A stretch of DNA of 64,000 nucleotides from Sphingomonas echinoides ATCC 14820 (GTDB lineage: Bacteria > Pseudomonadota > Alphaproteobacteria > Sphingomonadales > Sphingomonadaceae). Location of the stretch: assembly GCF_000241465.1 (NCBI RefSeq), contig NZ_JH584235.1:1717348-1781347 (forward strand), written 5' to 3'. Positions 9,983 to 21,136 of the stretch are shown piece by piece; the stretch's first letter is position 1; every line of letters begins with the position of its first letter. The notes below the pieces were generated by a model, which saw nothing but the letters and a program-made list of their open reading frames with translations, did no database searches and was not told the origin of the DNA. The position numbers were made by a program, and so were the translations under genes.

Positions 9983-10369
9983 ATGCGGAACCTGATGCGC
10001 GCGGTGGTGGGGCTGGTCGGCCTGTTCAACATCGCCTTGGGGATGGCGTTCCTGTTCGATCCCGCACAGGCCGTCGCACGCTTCTTTCTTACACCGCTCG
10101 GGACGCAGGGCCTCGCCACTGTACGCGCCGATTTCACCGCGTTCTTCATCACTGGCGGAGTGTTCGCGCTGCTCGGGGCCTGGCGCGAGGAAACCGCCCC
10201 GCTGCGCGTGTCGCTGTCGCTGCTGGGGGTCGCAATTGGCGGACGTGTCGTGAGCCTGGTCCTTGACGGAGCGCCCAACACGGCCTTTCCGCCGATCAGC
10301 GTTGAAGCCGGCATGATCGCGGTGCTGCTGCTCGCATCGCGCACCTTCGCCGGGCGCGCAGGGCAATGA
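9983..10369 (+). CDS. DUF4345-like membrane protein
   Basis: This is a 128-residue protein with four hydrophobic segments (about 5-25, 50-65, 75-95 and 103-118). The sequence MRNLMRAVVGLVGLFNIALGMAF and a conserved Arg-Asp in TVRADFTAFFITGG resemble the DUF4345/YphA-like family of small inner-membrane proteins with no known function. A purine-rich GGGGGGCGAG lies just before the ATG. Its stop overlaps the start of the sulfatase gene (ATGA), so the two are probably made together. Confidence 0.6.
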   Translation: MRNLMRAVVGLVGLFNIALGMAFLFDPAQAVARFFLTPLGTQGLATVRADFTAFFITGGVFALLGAWREETAPLRVSLSLLGVAIGGRVVSLVLDGAPNTAFPPISVEAGMIAVLLLASRTFAGRAGQ

Positions 10370-12057
10370 GACACTGGGGCAAAATCACGCTCGTCGTGCT
10401 GGCCTTGATGGTCGGCACTGTGGTTGCATCGAAAGACTATATCCTGCTGCATCTGCCGGGCTGGATGGGGCCGCACATTGATCCAACGCACGCGGTGATC
10501 TGGCAGCGCGGCCCTGCGCCCGCCATGCCGGCAGGCACGCGCCCGCCCAACATTGTGCTGATCGTCGCCGACGACCTTGGCTATAACGACATCAGCTTCA
10601 ATGGCGGCGGGGTTGCGGGCGGGCTGGTCAAGACGCCCAATATCGATGCGCTAGGGCATGACGGCGTCACCTTCGCCGATGGCTATGCCGGCAACGCCAC
10701 GTGCGCACCAAGCCGCGCCGCGCTTATGACCGGGCGCTATCCGACGCGCTTCGGCTATGAATTTACCCCGGCCGATACGCACCCGCCTGCCTGGTTCCCC
10801 TCCAGCCTGATCCGCACCGACGCGATGTTCTCGCGTACGATCGCCAATTTCCCAACGACATGGGAACACAAAACGATCTTCGATGAAGATGCCGCTCGCC
10901 AGCCCGCCTCGACCGCGCCCAAGGGCGTGCCGTCGAGCGAGGTGACGATTGCCGAGTTGCTGCGCGGCAAGGGCTATCACACGATGCACCTCGGCAAATG
11001 GCATCTCGGCGAAGCCAAGGGGATGCGCCCCGAGGATCAGGGGTTCGACGAGAGCCTGGGCTTCCTGATCGGCGGGCAGATGTATTTGCCCGAAGCGAGC
11101 CCCGACGTCGAAAATTCGAAACAGCCATTCGACCCGATCGACAAATTCCTGTGGGCGAACCTGCCCTTCAGCGTGCAATATAATGGCGGTGAACGCTTCC
11201 ACCCCGATCGCTACATGACCGATTATCTGACGGTGCAGGCCAAGGCCGCGATCACTGCCAATCGCAACCGACCGTTCTTCCTCTATCTCGCCTATAACGC
11301 GCCGCACACGCCGCTGCAGGCGTCAAAGGCCGATTATGACGCGCTCCCGCAGATCACCGACCATCGCCTGCGCGTCTATGCCGCGATGATCCGCGCGCTC
11401 GACCGCGGGGTCGGGCAAGTGATGGCGACACTCAAACAACAGGGGCTCGACCAGAACACGCTGGTCATTTTCACCAGCGACAATGGCGGTGCCAATTATA
11501 TCGGCTTGCCCGACATCAACCGGCCCTATCGCGGCTGGAAAGCGACTTTCTTCGAAGGTGGGGTGAAGGTGCCGTTCTTCATGCGCTGGCCCGCGCGGAT
11601 CAAGCCGGGCACGCGGATCGCCGGTCCGGTCAGCCATTTCGATATCTTCGCCACCGCAGGCGATGCGGGCCACGCAAGCCTGCCCCGCGACCGCGCGCTC
11701 GACGGGGTCGATCTGCTGCCCTTTATCGACGGCAAGCAGAGCGGAACGCCGCACCAGACACTGTTCTGGCGCAGCGGCCGCTATCGCACCGTGCGCGACG
11801 GCGACTGGAAGCTGCAGGCGCTCGATCTGCCGCATGTCGAATTGCTCTATGACATGAAGGCCGATCCAACCGAACGGAAGGACGTCGCCGCCCAGCACCC
11901 CGACGTCGTCGCGCATCTCAACGATTTGCTCGCCGCGCATGACCGCGCCAGCGTCAAGCCCGCCTGGCCCTCGCTAATCCGCTCCCCAATCGCGATCGAC
12001 CGGCCGCTTGGCACCAAGCCAAAGCCGGGCGAGACGTATATTTATTGGTCCAACTAG
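10366..12057 (+). CDS. Sulfatase (formylglycine type, arylsulfatase-like)
   Basis: The 563-residue protein has one N-terminal membrane anchor or uncleaved signal (about 7-22). The sulfatase core starts PPNIVLIVADDLGYNDISF with metal-binding Asp residues 69 and 70. The formylglycine signature CAPSRAALMTGR has its Cys at 113, to be oxidised by a sulfatase-modifying enzyme not seen here. Further landmarks are HLGKWHLGE and FTSDNGG. The substrate is not predictable: it may be a sulfated polysaccharide or a sulfate ester. It is the last gene of the run that starts with the dehalogenase. Confidence 0.9.
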   Translation: MRHWGKITLVVLALMVGTVVASKDYILLHLPGWMGPHIDPTHAVIWQRGPAPAMPAGTRPPNIVLIVADDLGYNDISFNGGGVAGGLVKTPNIDALGHDGVTFADGYAGNATCAPSRAALMTGRYPTRFGYEFTPADTHPPAWFPSSLIRTDAMFSRTIANFPTTWEHKTIFDEDAARQPASTAPKGVPSSEVTIAELLRGKGYHTMHLGKWHLGEAKGMRPEDQGFDESLGFLIGGQMYLPEASPDVENSKQPFDPIDKFLWANLPFSVQYNGGERFHPDRYMTDYLTVQAKAAITANRNRPFFLYLAYNAPHTPLQASKADYDALPQITDHRLRVYAAMIRALDRGVGQVMATLKQQGLDQNTLVIFTSDNGGANYIGLPDINRPYRGWKATFFEGGVKVPFFMRWPARIKPGTRIAGPVSHFDIFATAGDAGHASLPRDRALDGVDLLPFIDGKQSGTPHQTLFWRSGRYRTVRDGDWKLQALDLPHVELLYDMKADPTERKDVAAQHPDVVAHLNDLLAAHDRASVKPAWPSLIRSPIAIDRPLGTKPKPGETYIYWSN

Positions 12058-12169
12058 ATAAAGCGGATAGTCTCCTTCCGCTCAATTCCAGCCGATGACG
12101 GGTTCTTCGGCGACGCCCGGCAGCAGTCGTTCGACGTGTCAGTCCGGGATCGGCACCTCGCGATCGATT

Positions 12170-12949
12170 CTATCCCGCTGACGATCTGACTGCCTCAGCA
12201 TGGCCGAGGATGGCGATGATTTTTCGCCGAACGATTGCCCGACCAGCAAGATATTGGGCACCCAGCAGGGCGAGCTTGGAGGTGGGTGCCCACACGCCCA
12301 TTACGAGTGCGACAACGCGCGCAGGCTCCGTCTGGATGAGTATCAGGCTCAGTATGCCGGTCCCGACAAGAAGCGCCGACCACATGTATCCGAAGCCGAC
12401 GATCGTCCGACCTGACAGATACTTTCCTGCGATGGGAGGAAGATAGCGGAGCAACCAGCCGGATCGCAGCATGGCGAGACCGATTATCAGATAGATGATG
12501 CTCGCCTTGTACAGCACGTAGCGAGGGTCGCCCGTCACCAGGGATATGCCGCCGACCACGATAACGAGGACCAGACTCGCCCACTGGATCGGCGGTACGG
12601 CTCGTCCGCTCGCTAACGCCCAAGCGATTTGGGCGACGCCCAGGCCCGCGGCAAGAATGGTCGCTATCCCGACGTTGCCGGTCGCGGCGTAGGCCGCGTA
12701 GAAGCAGAACGTCGCCAGCAGGTCGGCACCCAACGGCCGAAAGACGTGCAGGACCGCTACAAACTCCAGCTCGCGCGCTGCGAACCGATCGGTGCGAAGT
12801 AAGGCAAGATCGTCGTCGATTAACGCTGACCTCCTCGCATGCAAGAGACCCCATTTTAGCAAGTCCGGGTCCAAAAGCCGACCGTTTTCTTTCGACACCT
12901 TGTTGCCGCTCCGTCCCATGCAAAGGCAGCCCCCATTGTATGCATTCAT
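12170..12949 (-). CDS. YciB/IspA (septation protein A)-like membrane protein
   Basis: The 259-residue protein has five or six membrane segments from about residue 75 on. The part around IQWASLVLVIVVGG, SLVTGDPRYVLYKASIIYLI and GLAMLRSGW is the YciB/IspZ pattern (family form: W..L.LV..FGG.TL...D..FI..KPTI.Y). The first 60 residues are soluble and not recognised. It is a distant member; the role of YciB in cell division and envelope integrity is known only in enterics. The first of two nearby ATGs (12949) is used; a few codons are uncertain. Confidence 0.65.
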   Translation of the reverse strand: MNAYNGGCLCMGRSGNKVSKENGRLLDPDLLKWGLLHARRSALIDDDLALLRTDRFAARELEFVAVLHVFRPLGADLLATFCFYAAYAATGNVGIATILAAGLGVAQIAWALASGRAVPPIQWASLVLVIVVGGISLVTGDPRYVLYKASIIYLIIGLAMLRSGWLLRYLPPIAGKYLSGRTIVGFGYMWSALLVGTGILSLILIQTEPARVVALVMGVWAPTSKLALLGAQYLAGRAIVRRKIIAILGHAEAVRSSAG

Positions 12950-12976
12950 GGCCTAGCCGCAGGGCACCCCCCACAC

Positions 12977-13005
12977 TTTACGCCCGCTTTACGCACCCCG
13001 CCCGC
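12977..13005 (+). promoter_or_regulatory. Probable KdpE-binding site upstream of kdpFABC
   Basis: Two copies of TTTACGC lie at 12977-12983 and 12988-12994, 11 bases apart, followed directly by ACCCCGCCCGC. OmpR-family regulators such as KdpE bind direct repeats at this spacing. From memory, the E. coli kdp operator also has T-rich repeats followed by ACACCCCGCCCG. The site ends 67 bases before the kdpF ATG, which leaves room for a -10 and leader. Confidence 0.55.
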
Positions 13006-13072
13006 AATCCCCCGCGCGCGCTAACGCCGTTTCGGCGCAGGGACGTCGCCTGAACCATCACAGGCGGGCCCT

Positions 13073-13162
13073 ATGTCCTTTGACCTTTTACTCGGCGGCG
13101 TCGTCGCCATCATCGTGCTGATCTATCTGCTGGCCGTGCTCGCACAGCCCGAGCGGTATTGA
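13073..13162 (+). CDS. kdpF: KdpF, small subunit of the K+-transporting ATPase
   Basis: This 29-residue single-span peptide reads [20 protein letters not shown] and ends AVLAQPERY. It matches the usual KdpF length and pattern, including the final A-L-x-x-P-E-x-x motif. KdpF is thought to stabilise the KdpABC complex in the inner membrane. It lies directly before kdpA with a 13-base gap that holds the kdpA ribosome site (GGGAGG). Confidence 0.93.
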   Translation: MSFDLLLGGVVAIIVLIYLLAVLAQPERY

Positions 13163-13175
13163 GGGAGGCGCGGCC

Positions 13176-14867
13176 ATGACCCTCACCGGCTGGAGCATGA
13201 TCCTGCTCTTCACCGTCCTAATCATCGCGCTGGCCAAGCCAGCCGGGGATTGGATGTATGCCCTCTATTCGCGCAAGGAGATGCCGCTCGGCTTCCTCGA
13301 ACGCGGCTTCTACAAACTGGCCGGGATCGATCCCACGGCCGAGCAAAGCTGGGTCGGCTATGCCGTCTCGCTAATGGTGTTCAACCTAGGCGGCATCGCG
13401 CTGCTCTTCGCGATCCTGAAATTGCAGGGCATGTTGCCGATGAACCCGCAAGGGTTTGGCGGCATGGAGACGCTGCTCGCCTTCAACACGGCGGTCAGCT
13501 TCGTAACCAACACCAATTGGCAGAATTACGGCGGGGAATCGGCGCTGTCGAACCTCAGCCAGATGGCCGGGCTGACGGTGCAGAACTTCCTGTCCGCTGC
13601 CGTCGGCATGGCCGTCGCCTTCGCCTTCATCCGCGGTTTTGCCCGCAAGCAGGCGAGCGGAATCGGCAATTTCTGGGTCGATGTTACCCGCGCCACGCTG
13701 TATCTGCTGCTGCCGATCTCGATCGTGCTGGCGCTTGCTTATGTCGTGATGGGCGTGCCGCAAACCTTTGGTCCCTCGGTCGTCGCCACGACGATGGAAG
13801 GTGCCAAGCAGACCATCGCGGTCGGCCCGGTCGCCTCGCAGTTGGCGATCAAGATGCTCGGCACCAATGGTGGCGGCTTCTTCAACGCCAACTCCGCTCA
13901 CCCCTTCGAAAACCCCACCGCGCTCAGCAACTTCCTGCAGATGATTACGATCTTCGTGCTCGGCGCAGGGCTCACCCTCACCTTCGGCAAGGCGGTCGGC
14001 AACATTCGTCAGGGCTGGGCGATCCTCGCCGCCATGATGCTGCTGTTCCTCGTCGGCGTTGCGGTCGCTTATGGGGCCGAGGCAGCGGGCAACCCGATCC
14101 ACCACGCGCTCGGCGTCGCCGGGGGCAATATGGAGGGCAAGGAAGTCCGCTTCGGCATCGCCGCCACCGCGCTCTTCGCCGTGGTCACCACCGCTACCTC
14201 CTGCGGTGCCGTCATCGGCATGCACGACAGCTTCACCGCGATCGGTGGCCTCGTCCCGATGTTCAACATGCAGCTTGGCGAACTCGTCATCGGCGGCGTC
14301 GGCTCGGGTCTCTATGCGGTGCTGATCTACTGCATCCTTGCGGTGTTCATCGCCGGGCTGATGGTCGGGCGCACGCCGGAATATGTCGGCAAGAAGATCG
14401 AGGGGCGCGAAATGAAGCTGGCGGTGATCGCCATCGCCGTGCCGCCGCTCGCCATCCTCGGCCTCACCGCCGTGGCCTGCGTCACCGGCGCGGGGCTTGC
14501 GGGCCCGGCGGCCAAGGGCGCGCATGGCTTTAGCGAGATCCTCTATGCCTTCAGCTCGGCCGCTGCGAACAATGGTTCGGCGTTCGGTGGCCTCAGCGGC
14601 AACACGCCCTTCTACAATCTGCTGCTCGCGCTCGACATGTTCGTCGGCCGTTTCGGGGTGATCCTGCCCGTGCTCGCGATTGCCGGTGGCCTGGCCGCCA
14701 AGCGCCGCGTGCCAGAGGGGCCGGGCTCGTTCCCGACCACCGGGCTGCTGTGGATCGGCCTGCTCGCGGCGATCATCGTGATCGTCGGGGGTCTCACCTT
14801 CCTGCCCGCGCTCGCGCTGGGTCCGATTGCGGACCAGGCGCAGGTCGCCGCCGGCACTTTGCTCTAA
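13176..14867 (+). CDS. kdpA: K+-transporting ATPase subunit A
   Basis: KdpA is the channel-like K+-binding subunit of the high-affinity Kdp P-type ATPase. The 563-residue protein has about ten membrane spans. The four selectivity-filter regions are visible: [40 protein letters not shown] and [15 protein letters not shown]. Members are usually 555-600 residues, so it is full length. It is part of the operon kdpF-A-B-C-D-E. Confidence 0.97.
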   Translation: MTLTGWSMILLFTVLIIALAKPAGDWMYALYSRKEMPLGFLERGFYKLAGIDPTAEQSWVGYAVSLMVFNLGGIALLFAILKLQGMLPMNPQGFGGMETLLAFNTAVSFVTNTNWQNYGGESALSNLSQMAGLTVQNFLSAAVGMAVAFAFIRGFARKQASGIGNFWVDVTRATLYLLLPISIVLALAYVVMGVPQTFGPSVVATTMEGAKQTIAVGPVASQLAIKMLGTNGGGFFNANSAHPFENPTALSNFLQMITIFVLGAGLTLTFGKAVGNIRQGWAILAAMMLLFLVGVAVAYGAEAAGNPIHHALGVAGGNMEGKEVRFGIAATALFAVVTTATSCGAVIGMHDSFTAIGGLVPMFNMQLGELVIGGVGSGLYAVLIYCILAVFIAGLMVGRTPEYVGKKIEGREMKLAVIAIAVPPLAILGLTAVACVTGAGLAGPAAKGAHGFSEILYAFSSAAANNGSAFGGLSGNTPFYNLLLALDMFVGRFGVILPVLAIAGGLAAKRRVPEGPGSFPTTGLLWIGLLAAIIVIVGGLTFLPALALGPIADQAQVAAGTLL

Positions 14868-14880
14868 AAGGTCCAAGCCA

Positions 14881-16908
<2,028 letters not shown>

Positions 16909-16919
16909 AGGACCTTTCG

Positions 16920-17519
16920 ATGTTCACCGAAACACTTCGCGCGCTCCGCCCGACGGCGGTCCTGCTGCTGCTCGTCACGCTCGTCACCGGGCTGCTGTAT
17001 CCGGCCGCGATCGCGGGCATCGCGCAGGTGGTGCTGCCGGTCCAGGCCAATGGCAGCATCCTGTCGGACGCGCACGGCAATCCGATCGGCTCCGCGCTGA
17101 TCGCCCAGAATTTCACGGGGCCACGCTACCTCCATCCCCGTCCCTCTGCCGCTGGCAAGGATGGCTATGATGCGAGTTCGTCGTCCGCGACCAACCTAGC
17201 GCCCGGGTCGAAAGACCTGCGCGACGCCATCGCCAAGCGCGTAACCACCGCGCGGGCGGAAGGGATGACCGGGGATCTACCCGCCGACCTGGTCACCACT
17301 AGCGCCTCGGGGCTCGATCCCGATCTGAGCCCCGAGGCGGCTTTTTTGCAGGCACCGCGCATTGCCAAGGCGCGCGGCCTGGATGTCGCCAAGGTAAAGT
17401 CGCTGATCGCTGAACAGACCGAGCAACCCGTGCTCGGCATCATCGGCGAACCGCACGTCAACGTTCTTCTGTTCAATCGACAGCTTGATATGCTTTCCGC
17501 TACCACGTCGGGCAAATGA
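16920..17519 (+). CDS. kdpC: K+-transporting ATPase subunit C
   Basis: The 199-residue KdpC has one N-terminal membrane anchor (TAVLLLLVTLVTGLLYPAAI). A soluble part follows with typical motifs: NGSILSDAHGNPIGSALIAQ, YLHPRPSA, SGLDPDLSPEAAFLQ and EQPVLGIIGEPHVNVLLFN. The Met at 16920 follows AAGGACC; an earlier in-frame start would add five residues. KdpC is needed for assembly and ATP affinity of the complex. Confidence 0.96.
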   Translation: MFTETLRALRPTAVLLLLVTLVTGLLYPAAIAGIAQVVLPVQANGSILSDAHGNPIGSALIAQNFTGPRYLHPRPSAAGKDGYDASSSSATNLAPGSKDLRDAIAKRVTTARAEGMTGDLPADLVTTSASGLDPDLSPEAAFLQAPRIAKARGLDVAKVKSLIAEQTEQPVLGIIGEPHVNVLLFNRQLDMLSATTSGK

Positions 17520-17542
17520 CGCTCGCGACCTTCTCCTTTCTT

Positions 17543-17638
17543 CGTCACCCCGGGCTCGTCCTGGGGTCCACCGTGCCAATAGATCAGCGGCGTCAGAACG
17601 TGCGGCGCAGTGGACCCCGGGACAAGCCCGGGGTGACG
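17543..17638. repeat. Paired inverted GC palindrome between kdpC and kdpD
   Basis: Arms at 17543-17571 and 17610-17638 (29 bases each) are reverse complements at 27 positions and contain CACCCCGGGCT and GGGGTCCAC. The 38-base spacer has no coding signs. The pair occupies most of the 139-base kdpC-kdpD gap and would form a strong RNA hairpin between the pump genes and the sensor genes. Confidence 0.85.
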
Positions 17639-17658
17639 GAGCGGGCCGTGTACAAGCA

Positions 17659-20301
17659 ATGAACGAGACCCGCCCCTCCCCCGATGCGCTGCTCAGGGCC
17701 GCCCAGCAGGAGGGCCGCGGCCGTCTCAAGATTTTCCTTGGTGCCGCCCCCGGCGTCGGCAAAACCTTCGAAATGCTGCGCGAAGGCGCGGAGTTGCTGC
17801 GCACCGGCACCGATGTCGTTGCCGGGATCATCGAGACCCACGGGCGCGCCGAAACCGATCGGCTGACCGCCCCGTTCGAAATCCTGCCGCGCGCGAAAAT
17901 CGTGCATGGCGCGCATACGCTGGAAGAATTTGATCTCGACGCGATGCTTGCACGGCATCCGCAAGTCGCGCTGATCGACGAATTCGCCCACACCAACGCT
18001 CCCGGCAGCCGCCACCCCAAACGCTGGCAGGACATTGAGGAACTGCGCGCGGCGGGTATCGACGTGCTCACCACGCTCAACATCCAGCATGTCGAAAGCC
18101 TCAACGATGTCGTGGCCGGCTTCACCCGCGTGCGCGTGCGCGAGACCGTGCCCGATGCGGTGCTGGACGATGCCGAGATCGAAGTGGTCGATCTCCCGCC
18201 CGACGAGCTGATCGACCGGCTGAAGGACGGCAAGGTCTATATCCCCGCCGAGGCGACCCGTGCGCTCGGCCATTTCTTTTCCAAATCGAATCTGTCGGCA
18301 CTGCGCGAACTCGCACTGCGCCGCGCCGCGCAGACGGTCGACCGCCATTTGCTCGACCATGTCGCCAGCCTGGGGGAGAGCGGCACCTGGGCCGGGGGCG
18401 AGCGCGTCGTCGTCGCGGTCGGCGATCAGCCGGGCAGCGAGACGCTGATCCGTTCGGCCAAGCGCCTGGCCGACGCACTCCGTGCGAGCTGGACCGCAGT
18501 GGTCGTCGAAACCCCGCGCACCGCCACGCTCTCCGCCGAAGCCCGCGCACGCATGGCCGACGCGCTTGATCTCGCGACCAATCTCGGCGCGACCATCGCC
18601 ACGGTCCCGGCGCGCAGCGTGCTGGAGGGCCTGGTCGCGCAAATCCGCGAGGCGCGCGCGACCGCGGTCGTCATCGGCAAATCGCGCCGTTCCTGGTGGT
18701 TCGAGCTGCGCCACGGCTCGATCGTCGACCGGCTGGTGCGCGCGCTCGATGGCGTCGCGATCCATGTCGTGCCCGTCGCCGTGCCGAGCGAAACCGTACG
18801 GGAAGCACCGACGACCCGCCCGATCCTGGCGCGCGGCAGCCTGATCGGGCTGGCGTTCGTCGCCGCCACCACCGCGCTGGCCACGCTGGTGCAGCCGCTG
18901 GTCGGCCCCAATGCGATGGACTTGCTGTACCTGCTGCCGGTGATCGCCACCGCCACGCTCTATGGCCTGCGCCCCTCGCTCGTTGCCAGCCTCGGTGCCG
19001 CGCTGGCGTACAATTTCTTCTTCCTGCCGCCGCTGTACACGCTGACCATCACCGATCCGCAAAATGTCGTCACGCTGGTAGTGTTCGTGATCGTCGCGGT
19101 GGTCGCCAGCCATCTCGCCGGACAAGTGCGGCGCGAGGCCAATATCGGCGCGCGCACCGCCACCGAGAATGCCGCCCTTGCCGCCTTCGGCCAGCGCCTC
19201 GCCGCCGTCGCCGATGAAACCGGCACCGCGACCGCAACGTGCGAGGAGACCGCCGCCTTGCTCGGTGTGTCCACGGTCCTGCTCAGCCAGCGCGATGGCC
19301 GCCATGTCGCGATCGCCGGGGCCCCTGAGCTCCCGCAATTGAGCCCGATCGACATCGCCGCCGCCGACTGGGCGTTCGATCGCGGCGAGGTGACCGGGCG
19401 CGACAGTGGCACGCTGACCGCGAGCGAATGGCAGTTCCACCCGCTCAAGACCGCGCTTGGCGTGCTCGGCGTGCTGGGGGTTGCACGCGACGGCGATGGC
19501 GACCCGATCCCTGCCGACAAGCGCGTGCTGTTCGCGACGCTGATCGGGCAGGTCGCGCTGGCGCATGAACGCTTGCAACTGGAAGCACAGGCGCGCGAGG
19601 TTAGCGCGCTCAAGCAGCGCGACGATTTGCGCGCGACCCTGCTTTCCTCGATCGGGCATGACCTCAAGACGCCGCTCACCGCCGTGGTCGCCGCCGCCGA
19701 TCAACTGGCGAGCGAATATGGGGCCTCTCCCACCACCGCCACCTTGCAGAGCGAGGCGCGACGGTTGCGGCGCGTGTTCGACGATCTGGTGGAGATGACG
19801 CGGATCGAGGCGGGCGCATTGGTTGTGCGGCGGGAAGCGACCGACCTGACCGACGCGGTCGCCGCCGCCGCGCACGATCTGCGCGCCGAACTCGCCCGGC
19901 ATACATTGATCCTCGACGTGCCGCCGACGCTGCCGCTGGTCGAGGCCGATCCACGCATGCTGCACCATGTGCTGATCAACCTGCTCGGCAACGCCGCCAA
20001 ATTCGCGCCTGCCGATACCGACATCGTGATCGAGGGGCGGCGCACTCCTGACGGCCTGACGCTCGGCGTGCTCGACCAGGGGCCGGGGCTGCCGCCGGGG
20101 CGCGAGGCGCATTTGTTCGATCGCTTCACCCGCGTCGACGGTGACGATCGCAGCGGCGGGACCGGGCTTGGCCTCGCCATCGTCCAGGGCTTCGCGCAAG
20201 CGATGGGCCTGAGCGTCAGCGCCGCGAACCGCGAAACGGGCGGCTCAGCGTTTTGCGTGACATGGCCGAACGCGCTGATCCGGCGTACGGTCGAGGGATG
20301 A
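17659..20301 (+). CDS. kdpD: Osmosensitive K+ channel histidine kinase
   Basis: This is a sensor kinase of 880 residues starting MNETRPSPDALLRAAQQEG. Parts in order: the KdpD N-domain with Walker A GAAPGVGKTFEML and LIDEFAHTNAPGSRHPKRW (about 25-235); a USP-like domain (about 250-370); four membrane spans of the DUF4118 type (about 390-500); a GAF-like region (about 505-635); HisKA with phospho-acceptor H667 in SSIGHDLKTPLTAVV; and a HATPase with NLLGNAAKFAP and GGTGLGLAI. The frame is open upstream, but this Met fits the family and lies after the palindrome. Confidence 0.95.
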   Translation: MNETRPSPDALLRAAQQEGRGRLKIFLGAAPGVGKTFEMLREGAELLRTGTDVVAGIIETHGRAETDRLTAPFEILPRAKIVHGAHTLEEFDLDAMLARHPQVALIDEFAHTNAPGSRHPKRWQDIEELRAAGIDVLTTLNIQHVESLNDVVAGFTRVRVRETVPDAVLDDAEIEVVDLPPDELIDRLKDGKVYIPAEATRALGHFFSKSNLSALRELALRRAAQTVDRHLLDHVASLGESGTWAGGERVVVAVGDQPGSETLIRSAKRLADALRASWTAVVVETPRTATLSAEARARMADALDLATNLGATIATVPARSVLEGLVAQIREARATAVVIGKSRRSWWFELRHGSIVDRLVRALDGVAIHVVPVAVPSETVREAPTTRPILARGSLIGLAFVAATTALATLVQPLVGPNAMDLLYLLPVIATATLYGLRPSLVASLGAALAYNFFFLPPLYTLTITDPQNVVTLVVFVIVAVVASHLAGQVRREANIGARTATENAALAAFGQRLAAVADETGTATATCEETAALLGVSTVLLSQRDGRHVAIAGAPELPQLSPIDIAAADWAFDRGEVTGRDSGTLTASEWQFHPLKTALGVLGVLGVARDGDGDPIPADKRVLFATLIGQVALAHERLQLEAQAREVSALKQRDDLRATLLSSIGHDLKTPLTAVVAAADQLASEYGASPTTATLQSEARRLRRVFDDLVEMTRIEAGALVVRREATDLTDAVAAAAHDLRAELARHTLILDVPPTLPLVEADPRMLHHVLINLLGNAAKFAPADTDIVIEGRRTPDGLTLGVLDQGPGLPPGREAHLFDRFTRVDGDDRSGGTGLGLAIVQGFAQAMGLSVSAANRETGGSAFCVTWPNALIRRTVEG

Positions 20302-20329
20302 AGCGTCCCCATCTCTCCCCACCATACTT

Positions 20330-20426
20330 CCCCGGCAAAGGCCGGGGCCCAGTTGCGATCCGGTCGAAAACTGGGCGCAACGCACCTTGCTGCCGTTTCG
20401 CGACTGGGCCCCGGCCTTCGCCGGGG
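20330..20426. repeat. Paired inverted GC palindrome between kdpD and kdpE
   Basis: Arms at 20330-20357 and 20399-20426 are reverse complements at 26 of 28 positions, with core CCCCGGC-AAAGGCCGGGG then CCCAGT. The 41-base spacer shows nothing recognisable. It is the same family as at 2188-2271 and 17543-17638, and fills most of the kdpD-kdpE gap. Confidence 0.85.
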
Positions 20427-20449
20427 TTGGAAAGATGGCGGACGCTACA

Positions 20450-21127
20450 ATGACCGCACAGATCCTGATCGTCGACGATGAATCCGCCATCCGTCGGCTG
20501 GTGCGCGGGGCGGTCGAGCGCGCCGGGCTCACCGCCGATGACGCCGCCAATGCGCACGATGCGCTGACCGCCGCGCGCCGTCCGGGATGCGAGCTGGTGC
20601 TGCTCGATCTCGGCCTGCCTGACCGCGACGGGATCGAACTGGTGCCGCTGCTGAAGGCGATGGACCGCGCCGTGATCGTGCTCACCGCGCGCGACGCGAC
20701 GGCGGAGAAGGTCGCCGCACTTGATCTTGGGGCCGACGATTATGTCGTCAAACCGTTCGACACCGAGGAATTGCTGGCGCGGATCCGCGTCGCGCTGCGG
20801 CGGCATAATGCGGTTGCGGTCGGGCAGGACCGGCTGAAGGTCGGGTCGGTCGAGATCGATCTCGCCGCGCATCAGGTCTGGCGCGATGGCGTGCCCGTGA
20901 AGCTGACCCGCAAGGAATTCGCATTGCTGGCGGAACTCGCGCGCCATGCCGGCAAGCTGCTCACCCATGCGCATCTGCTGCGCGTGGTGTGGGGCGAGGG
21001 CCATGTCGACGACGTTGAATATCTGCGCGTCGCCGTTCGCGCGCTCCGGCTGAAGCTCGAGGCAGACCCGGCGGCCCCCGCGCTGGTGCTCAACGAACCG
21101 GGCATCGGATACCGGCTGGTGGCGTAA
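20450..21127 (+). CDS. kdpE: KDP operon response regulator
   Basis: KdpE is an OmpR-type regulator of 225 residues. The receiver domain (about 1-118) begins AQILIVDDESAIRR, with the phospho-acceptor D53 in LLDLGLPDRDG and the conserved Lys in VVKPFDTEELL. The winged-helix domain (about 130-222) contains LTRKEFALLAELARHAGKLL and ends PGIGYRLVA. The start at 20450 gives the usual N-terminus; an ATG at 20435 would add five residues. It pairs with KdpD, and its likely operator lies at 12977-13005. Confidence 0.95.
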   Translation: MTAQILIVDDESAIRRLVRGAVERAGLTADDAANAHDALTAARRPGCELVLLDLGLPDRDGIELVPLLKAMDRAVIVLTARDATAEKVAALDLGADDYVVKPFDTEELLARIRVALRRHNAVAVGQDRLKVGSVEIDLAAHQVWRDGVPVKLTRKEFALLAELARHAGKLLTHAHLLRVVWGEGHVDDVEYLRVAVRALRLKLEADPAAPALVLNEPGIGYRLVA

Positions 21128-21136
21128 GCGCCGGCG

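Noticed and set aside
17308..17346. GGGCTCG...GAGCCCC hairpin followed by six T inside kdpC
   Set aside because: It looks like a terminator but lies inside the coding sequence of an intact gene, with kdpD downstream in the same operon. The T-run encodes Phe-Leu in a conserved kdpC part.
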